Positions 58,196 through 64,000 of a DNA stretch of 64,000 nt are shown piece after piece; positions within the stretch are counted from its first letter, which is position 1, and every line of letters starts with the position of its first letter. The position numbers and the translations under genes are program-made. The notes under the pieces were generated by a model. That model saw nothing but the letters and a program-made list of their open reading frames with translations. It did not search any database and was not told the origin of the DNA. The stretch comes from Datura wrightii (Eukaryota; Streptophyta; Magnoliopsida; Solanales; Solanaceae), in contig JASDFA010000011.1 in assembly GCA_035772735.1 (NCBI GenBank), positions 2,170,001 through 2,234,000 of the forward strand, read 5' to 3'.

Positions 58196-59503
58196 ATGGG
58201 AATGGTGATTACTTATAAGCATGATCAAGTTCGAGAAGAGGCTTTAGTCTATTGCAGTGCATGCAAAACCCAAATTGGATTAGTGGAGGATCACCTTGAT
58301 ATGGTACAGATTTTTCTCATTACTCTCTCTGCATCAGTTTTTTTCTTCCATTGTTGAATGTTCTGAGTTTTTCTTGCAGATTTTTTTAATCGATTTCTAT
58401 TCCGTTATGCACACACCAAATGGTTACATGGGTTACAGTCATTTTCTTTGAAACTCTGCATTTAGGATAATCTTGAGTTATTTTAATGAATTAGGGAAAC
58501 TGTTTTGTATCTTTTGATGAAATTAGAAACTCTGCATTTAGGATAATCTTGAGTTATTTTAATGAATTAGGGAAACTGTTTTGTATCTTTTGATGAAATT
58601 GCTACCGAGTCCAACAAAGACTATATGCGATTAATTCACTTGCTTAATTTCAACAGCTATTTGTAAAATGTGATTAATCATGGAATTCAGTACTCTTATC
58701 TGCTTCTCTTATACATCTTGAGTACGCAAATCAGCTTATCTTGGTAACTGTTTTTGTCTGGTGCATTTTGCAGATGGACAATGACAAAACAGGGGTCTTT
58801 AACAGTGTGTAAGTCTCAAGATTGAGTAGTATTATTCAATTAAACATTTTTATGGGGTCTAAGGCACGTTATTTATATATATATATATATGACTATACTG
58901 TAGGTTTAATGTGCATCTAAAAGACAGCAAGAATGATCTTCGACAAGTTAATGGCAATACTGTAGCTGATGTTCACTGTCTCCAATGTGGAAAGCTGATT
59001 GGGTTGAAACTTGTAAGATACTAAATTACCAAATTTCCTTTTCATGGACAAGAGGATTCGCAGTTCTTTTTCTCTTAACAGAATTTATTCATTTCTCTAG
59101 ATTGCAGTCCCCGAACCGGCTCTGGAGATTAAAGAAGGAAGATTCTTGATGACATTGTAAGTTTCTTACAGATATGCAAATGAAATTCTACCCCTAAATG
59201 TGATATGACTTGTAAGGTGTTAATACAAATATATATATATATATATATATTTTTTGCAGGTGCAAGCTTGTTTATTGGAATGATCTTCCAATGATGTCTG
59301 ATGACGAACAAGATGAAGGCGATAATATTGAACATGCTGGAGGCGCTAATACTGCACAAGTTACTAATGAACAAGATGGAGGCGCTAATGTTGAACAGGT
59401 TCCTGATCCTGATGAACAAGATGGAGGTGCTAATATTGGACAGGTTCCTAATGATCAAGATGGAGGCGCTGATGAACAGGATCCTAATCAAGATGTAGAT
59501 TAA
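58196..59503 (+). CDS. Yippee-like protein 2 with an acidic repeat tail, five exons
   Basis: The deduced protein is 183 aa. Exons are 58196-58303, 58774-58808, 58904-59012, 59101-59156 and 59260-59503. Exons 1 (108 bp) and 4 (56 bp) and the summed length of exons 2+3 (144 bp) equal those of Yippee-like gene 1, so intron positions are conserved. Cys pairs are C20-C23 (YCSACK) and C73-C76 (HCLQCG), with GVFNSVFNVHL and NGNTVADV. GWK is changed to GLK. After about residue 115 comes a tail absent from gene 1: a Glu/Asp/Gln/Gly-rich repeat with EQDGGANVEQVP, EQDGGANIGQVP and DQDGGADEQDP units, encoded by a short coding minisatellite in the last exon. Zinc binding is expected; the role of the tail is unknown. 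Confidence 0.85.
58450..58600. repeat. Perfect 76 bp tandem duplication in intron 1 of Yippee-like 2
   Basis: GAAACTCTGCATTTAGGATA through TTTTGATGAAATT occurs at 58450 and again at 58526 with no mismatch over 75 bases. Confidence 0.95.
59318..59497 (+). repeat. Coding minisatellite of the Yippee-like 2 tail
   Basis: GAACAAGATGGAGGCGCTAA and variants recur at about 39-45 bp intervals (near 59369, 59417, 59455), preceded by a more diverged unit at about 59305-59345. All changes keep the frame. Confidence 0.8.
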
Positions 59504-60480
59504 TTGGCTGATGGAATGGACAAATTGATCTGAATTCCTTAATTGAGAATTGATGAAAATGAAGACATTGACAACCCACTGATCAAAATGTAGGACCAGC
59601 TTATTACAAACTTCTTAAAAACTTAGTACTTCTAATATGTTTGAGCTCTCTGGTAGTACCAATTACTTCAGTAAACACTTCCTGTATTTGCAGTAAACTT
59701 CTGAAAGCTGCAAAGTTGAACAGTTGCTTGGTAGAATCTACATAGTTTTTGTTTCTTGTGTTGGCTGCAGGTTTTTGCTGAAAGTGAAGGGTGATTTATC
59801 CCTTATATCTGCAAAGTTTTTTGCTTATTATAGGCAGCTATCTCCTAAAAATTGAGTAACTCTTCTATATCTGATTGGTGTCAATTACTTATGATGGAAT
59901 TGGTATTTGCCATCTTCTGATTTCACATACATTGTGAAGTTTAGAGTTTTACAGAAGAATTTCCTGTCAATTCTTTGCTGATTACTTGTGACTGCTATAC
60001 TTCCGTGTTCTCCCCTTTTCATGTTGAAATAAAATGTCTTGAAATCTGAGCAATGTGAAGGTGTAACAGCCTTAAAATTCTTGACTTTGTCACATTATGT
60101 ACTTTGTAATATGAAGGGGTCTAAGTTTGTTGGAAGTTGCCATAAGACCTATACATTACTCAGCTTGCGCACATATACTACCATACGCACGCAGGTAAAC
60201 TCCAATTCAGATATAGGGTAAAAAGCAAACATATATGTCTAGCTCAATAAAAAGTTGTAATTCATTCTCAAGTGGCAGTCAAAATTAAACAAAATCAATT
60301 AACAACAAATAATCAGCTGAGGATAACCATAGTAATTTTTCAGAAAGTGAACTTTGTTCCTTGAATATGTAATGAGAAATTACAGTATCTAGAGCTTAAG
60401 AATAAGAACTAGAACAACACTAACAGAGAAACCAAAAGAGCAGAAATTCCAAGATCTACATAAACTATCTAACAACAGAT
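59504..60480. other. 3' flanks of Yippee-like 2 and H4
   Basis: The DNA between the convergent Yippee-like 2 and H4 genes is of moderate complexity and probably holds both 3' untranslated regions. The 60039-60221 frame shows no family likeness. Confidence 0.5.
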
Positions 60481-60501
60481 CTAAACCACAAATTCGGCAA
60501 T

Positions 60502-60813
60502 CTAGCCACCAAATCCGTAGAGAGTCCTGCCCTGTCTCTTGAGGGCATAGACAACATCCATAGCAGTAACAGTCTTTCTCCTGGCGTGCTCGGTGTAGGT
60601 GACAGCATCACGAATCACATTCTCCAAAAAGATCTTCAGCACTCCACGGGTCTCCTCATAGATCAGACCAGAGATACGCTTCACACCGCCCCTACGTGCC
60701 AGCCTTCGAATAGCTGGCTTAGTGATGCCCTGGATGTTGTCTCTTAGAACTTTCCTGTGCCTCTTGGCTCCTCCCTTGCCCAATCCCTTGCCTCCCTTTC
60801 CACGTCCAGACAT
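60502..60813 (-). CDS. Histone H4
   Basis: An intronless minus-strand gene encoding the 103 aa histone H4. The start at 60813 gives [20 protein letters not shown]; an ATG six bases upstream in frame would add MK and is rejected because H4 starts with MSGRG. The sequence has the basic tail with the usual modified lysines (K5, K8, K12, K16, K20 after Met removal), the histone fold with [20 protein letters not shown], and the C-terminus [11 protein letters not shown]. It pairs with H3 in the nucleosome core. A minus-strand TATA box at 60905-60912 and a telo-box in the leader support an S-phase-type plant histone promoter. Confidence 0.99.
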
Positions 60814-60846
60814 TTTCACAGAGAAATTTGAAGATGATTAAACTTC

Positions 60847-60854
60847 TAGGGTTT
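60847..60854 (-). promoter_or_regulatory. Telo-box in the H4 leader
   Basis: The plus-strand TAGGGTTT reads AAACCCTA on the minus strand, between the TATA box and ATG. Telo-boxes are frequent near the start sites of plant genes active in dividing cells. Confidence 0.5.
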
Positions 60855-60904
60855 TGATTTTGGTCGACCTCTCTTCGGTGAGATTGAGCTGCGATGTGGT
60901 GGGT

Positions 60905-60912
60905 TATTTATA
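60905..60912 (-). promoter_or_regulatory. TATA box of the H4 gene
   Basis: TATTTATA on the plus strand reads TATAAATA on the minus strand, about 92 bp upstream of the H4 ATG. Confidence 0.6.
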
Positions 60913-62749
60913 TTTGGGCGTCGTGAATTTCGAGGGCGGTTTGAAATGTGGCGGGGCATAAATCGTAGCCGCTAAATATTTGGGGATTTATTTGGTGATC
61001 GACGGATAGTAATGTCGATCCATGTGAGAGGCGGAAACTGAAAATGAACCGTTGATTTGGAAGGGGATCCATGTGAAAGAAGATCTAGGGATGTTAATAG
61101 ATCTTCTACACTGAGCATTTGTTTTTATTTTCTCACACTAATAGTAAGTCAAAACTTTTATGAAAAAAAAAATTATGGGCCAGTTAATTTTCCTAGTTCG
61201 TGCATTTCAGACATACTTTGAATTGTAATTTTTTCACTGTCTTTTGAATAATTTAAATTGTTAATTATTATGCTTTATAATATTCTTTAAATTATTTTTA
61301 AATATATAATTTTTATTTTAAAAATTTTATGTGTAAATTATTATTAAAATTAACAAATTTTGATTTTGAAAATTTAAACAATGTTACATAAATTAAAACA
61401 TAAAAAATATATATGTTTTAATTTTTAGATTCAGGTGTCTGCATTGCATTCAGTGAAAGAGTGAAAGAATTACTTTTGAAGAAAATACCTCAAGATTAAT
61501 AAACTTCTTAATACGAAATATAACTTAAATTCGTGTGATACACAGACTTTTGAGCTCCATGACGATGTAGCTCGATAAACAAATTCACGAGGTCAAAGTG
61601 GACAATAGGTGTAATGAGCTTGAGTTGTGATAATTGTATGTTTTGTTTCAATCTCAACAATCAGTATTTCTTATTAATATTTGTCACTAAAGGATAATAT
61701 AAAATCCACTCTTATTTCCAACAGTCCCCCGATCTTAATCTTTTAATTTAAATCCGCCTTTATTTTTAACGGTCTCCACATTCAATTAAAATAATTTAAA
61801 TTATTTAATATGTGGCATCAATAATTGACCTAATTTTGAATCTCACTATAAATCAAAAATAAAATTTAAAAAACTCGCTTTCTCTCTCTCCACTCACTAG
61901 CTCCATTGAACCCTACTGTTGTTTTTTCTACTTTTCTTCTTATGAATCTTGCTCGCTATTTTGAATTACTTTTTTCAACTTACGAAAGAAGAAAATAATA
62001 ACGACATTCACATAGAAATGATGTGTTTAATAAAAGATGATTTAATTGAACAATTATGTACACTGTATTTGTTTTTATATGTATATCTAAAATTCAAAAT
62101 CAAAATGAAAAAAGCAAATAATCTTTTTTCTCCTATACCCTTTTCCACTCACGATAACAATACAAAGCAAAAAAATGAGAACGTATAAATTTATTTCAAA
62201 TTTGATTCCCTAATATCCTAATTAAAAAGAGATTTAAAAAATGAACTTAAAAAAAAGAAGAAGAAGGAATTAACAAGAACAATTGGGTGATTGACAACAA
62301 ATTAAATTTTACATTTGGGTAATTGAGCCATACTGCGGTGGCAAGTATCTTTCATTGCCAATGAGAGATTACACTTTCGACCTATAAGAATGAAATCGCT
62401 TTTGATATATAATACTTTAGGTTCATAACAAGATTTTTCGGTATGAATCTGAATTAGTGATGTATATAGTGAATTAGTGGTGTATATGATGTAGGTGATT
62501 AAACTAAAATAATTAGTGTCATAATTTTTTAAAATATATAGTTTGGAGGGTAAAATAAAGGGGAGGTTACATAAATATAATTTATTAAAATTATAATTAC
62601 AAAAGTTATAATTATTTTTTTAATTACATAATATACAATATATACATTATACATAATAAAATGGATAAAAATTATAAATATGATAATTTTTTGTAAATGA
62701 CATAAGTATTAATTTCTTCTATAATTTAAGTAGATTAAATATGGTAAAA

Positions 62750-63270
62750 ATTTAATATATATTATTATATTTAACACCATATACATCCTAAATATGATAA
62801 ATATGTATTATTATATTTTTTTGAAAAAATTATTAATATCATCCTCATATTCATTATTCATAAATTTTCCTTTTCCTTTTCCTTTAATCTTTCACCTATA
62901 AAGATTATAGATATAATATATATTAGACAATATATATTATATTATACGTATATATATTAATATATTATATTATATAATTGAAGCATATATGTGCATCTAT
63001 TTTTATATTACACACAATTTTTATACTAAAAATTTAACACAATACATATACTAAATATGTATTATTATATATATTTTTTAAAAAAATTGTTCATATTATT
63101 CTCATATTCTTAATTCATAAATTTTCCTTTTACTTAAGTCTTTTACATATAAAGATTATGAATATAATAATTATTAGACACCATATACTATATTTTATAT
63201 TATACATATGTGTATCAATATATTATATTATATAATTGAAGCATATATGTGCATCTATTTTTTATATCAC
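62750..63270. repeat. Two tandem copies of a ~258 bp A/T-rich unit
   Basis: TATAATTGAAGCATATATGTGCATCTATTTTT occurs near 62973 and 63231, and TATAAAGATTATRRATATAATA, CATATTCWTWATTCATAAATTTTCCTTTT also occur in both copies at the same offset. Confidence 0.8.
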
Positions 63271-63399
63271 AATTTTTATTAATACATAAATACCTTTGAT
63301 GAACCTTTGGATTAATTCACATTTTATTTAAATATTTTAAAATATTTTGATGAAATAAAAATAATTTTTTAATAAATCACAACAGATTTATAAAAAAAA

Positions 63400-63605
63400 A
63401 AAGGGAGAAGAAAGGGATTCTTTCGGAAATCAAATAAAAATGGAGAAGAAAGGGGGATTTTTGAATTTTTTGAAAAACAAAAATAGAGAAGATAGATAAT
63501 TTTTGGAAAAACAAAAAATGGAGAAGAAAAAGGGGTTATAAAAATTTTTCAAAAAATAAATATGGAGAAGATAGAGGAATTTGAAAATTTCTGCCAAAAA
63601 AAAAA
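63400..63605. repeat. Purine-rich short tandem repeat (ATGGAGAAGAAAGGG type)
   Basis: GGAGAAGAAAGGG-, TAGAGAAGATAGA- and TGGAGAAGAAAAAGG-type blocks, each followed by AATTTTTGRAAAAMMAAAAA, recur about five times at 45-60 bp intervals. Confidence 0.7.
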
Positions 63606-64000
63606 AAGGAAAGAAAAGGAAATGAGAGTATTTTATATTGTTGTGCATTTAAATTGTTATATTAGGTATATAATTTTTTTTATATTTAATTAGAGTAGAT
63701 ATTTTAGAAAAATAAAATTTGTACAAAATATAATTAAAAAGATAAATTTTTAAATAGTTTGTATTTATGTAATTTTATTAAATAAGTTGTAACTTTTATA
63801 ATTATATTTTTAAAAAATAGTATTTGGGTAAGAAATCCTAAAATAAATTGTTCAACCGTGTTAAAATAACATTCATTCAATGGTGTTTCTGAAGCAATTT
63901 CAAATTTCCCTCCTATCTGAGTTAACGACCAAGATAGAAGTTTTCTCAACTTTGATTCATTCAAGAATCAAGAACTGTTTTTTCCCTCCTATCAATTTAA

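Larger units (their letters stand above)
61000..64000. other. Intergenic, A/T-rich; no gene seen
   Basis: Beyond the H4 promoter there are only A/T-rich DNA and local repeats (62750-63270 and 63400-63600). The frames at 61949-62188, 63430-63648 and 63734-63964 are low-complexity. The last 130 bases become richer in C and T and could belong to the promoter of a gene beyond the window. Confidence 0.5.

Noticed and set aside
59129..59491. 120-codon minus-strand frame with ISASILFI repeats
   Set aside because: It is the antisense of the coding minisatellite in the Yippee-like 2 tail.

Overview
This window is nuclear DNA from a flowering plant, most likely a member of the Solanaceae (tomato, potato or pepper relatives). 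The genes are typical of eudicots: spliced, with TATA boxes and short introns. They include SOSEKI, QALGGH zinc fingers, Yippee-like genes, a TDBD protein and polyadenylated-type histone genes. The intergenic DNA is very AT-rich and full of small repeats of kinds I associate with Solanaceae. The family placement is inference; no marker in the window fixes the species.

Layout. 1-9.2 kb: intergenic, dominated by a nested foldback/MITE cluster (1.48-3.72 kb) and several smaller inverted-repeat elements. 9.48-11.9 kb (+): a four-exon SOSEKI (DUF966) polarity gene. 15.6 and 20.1 kb (+): two intronless ZAT-type C2H2 repressor genes in direct tandem, separated by a degenerate tandem-repeat tract, a MITE and an organelle-like insertion. 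22.9-23.75 kb: a ~160 bp tandem array. 24.4-27.9 kb (+): a gene for a Tify-domain-binding-domain (TDBD) protein, with a coding exon holding only the ATG, a GC-AG intron and a short frame-neutral intron. 28-47 kb: a long gene-poor stretch with four Helitron-type 3' ends, microsatellites, and a solo LTR with an internal duplication (38.3-40.97 kb).

47-61 kb is the gene-rich part: histone H2B (+), Yippee-like gene 1 (+), the mitochondrial complex I subunit NDUFA2/B8 (-), a ~1.4 kb tandem duplication with a decayed Copia retrotransposon in one copy, Yippee-like gene 2 (+) with a repetitive acidic tail, and histone H4 (-). 61-64 kb is AT-rich and shows only tandem repeats.

Functionally there is no operon-like system. 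Three local themes stand out: two histone genes about 13 kb apart, the H2B one with E2F-type sites; tandem or near-tandem paralog pairs (two ZATs, two Yippees with the same intron positions); and repeat-driven remodelling of the intergenic space. I did not find convincing evidence of a wholly new biological system. The best leads are the Yippee-like pair with its repeat tail and the layered repeat histories.
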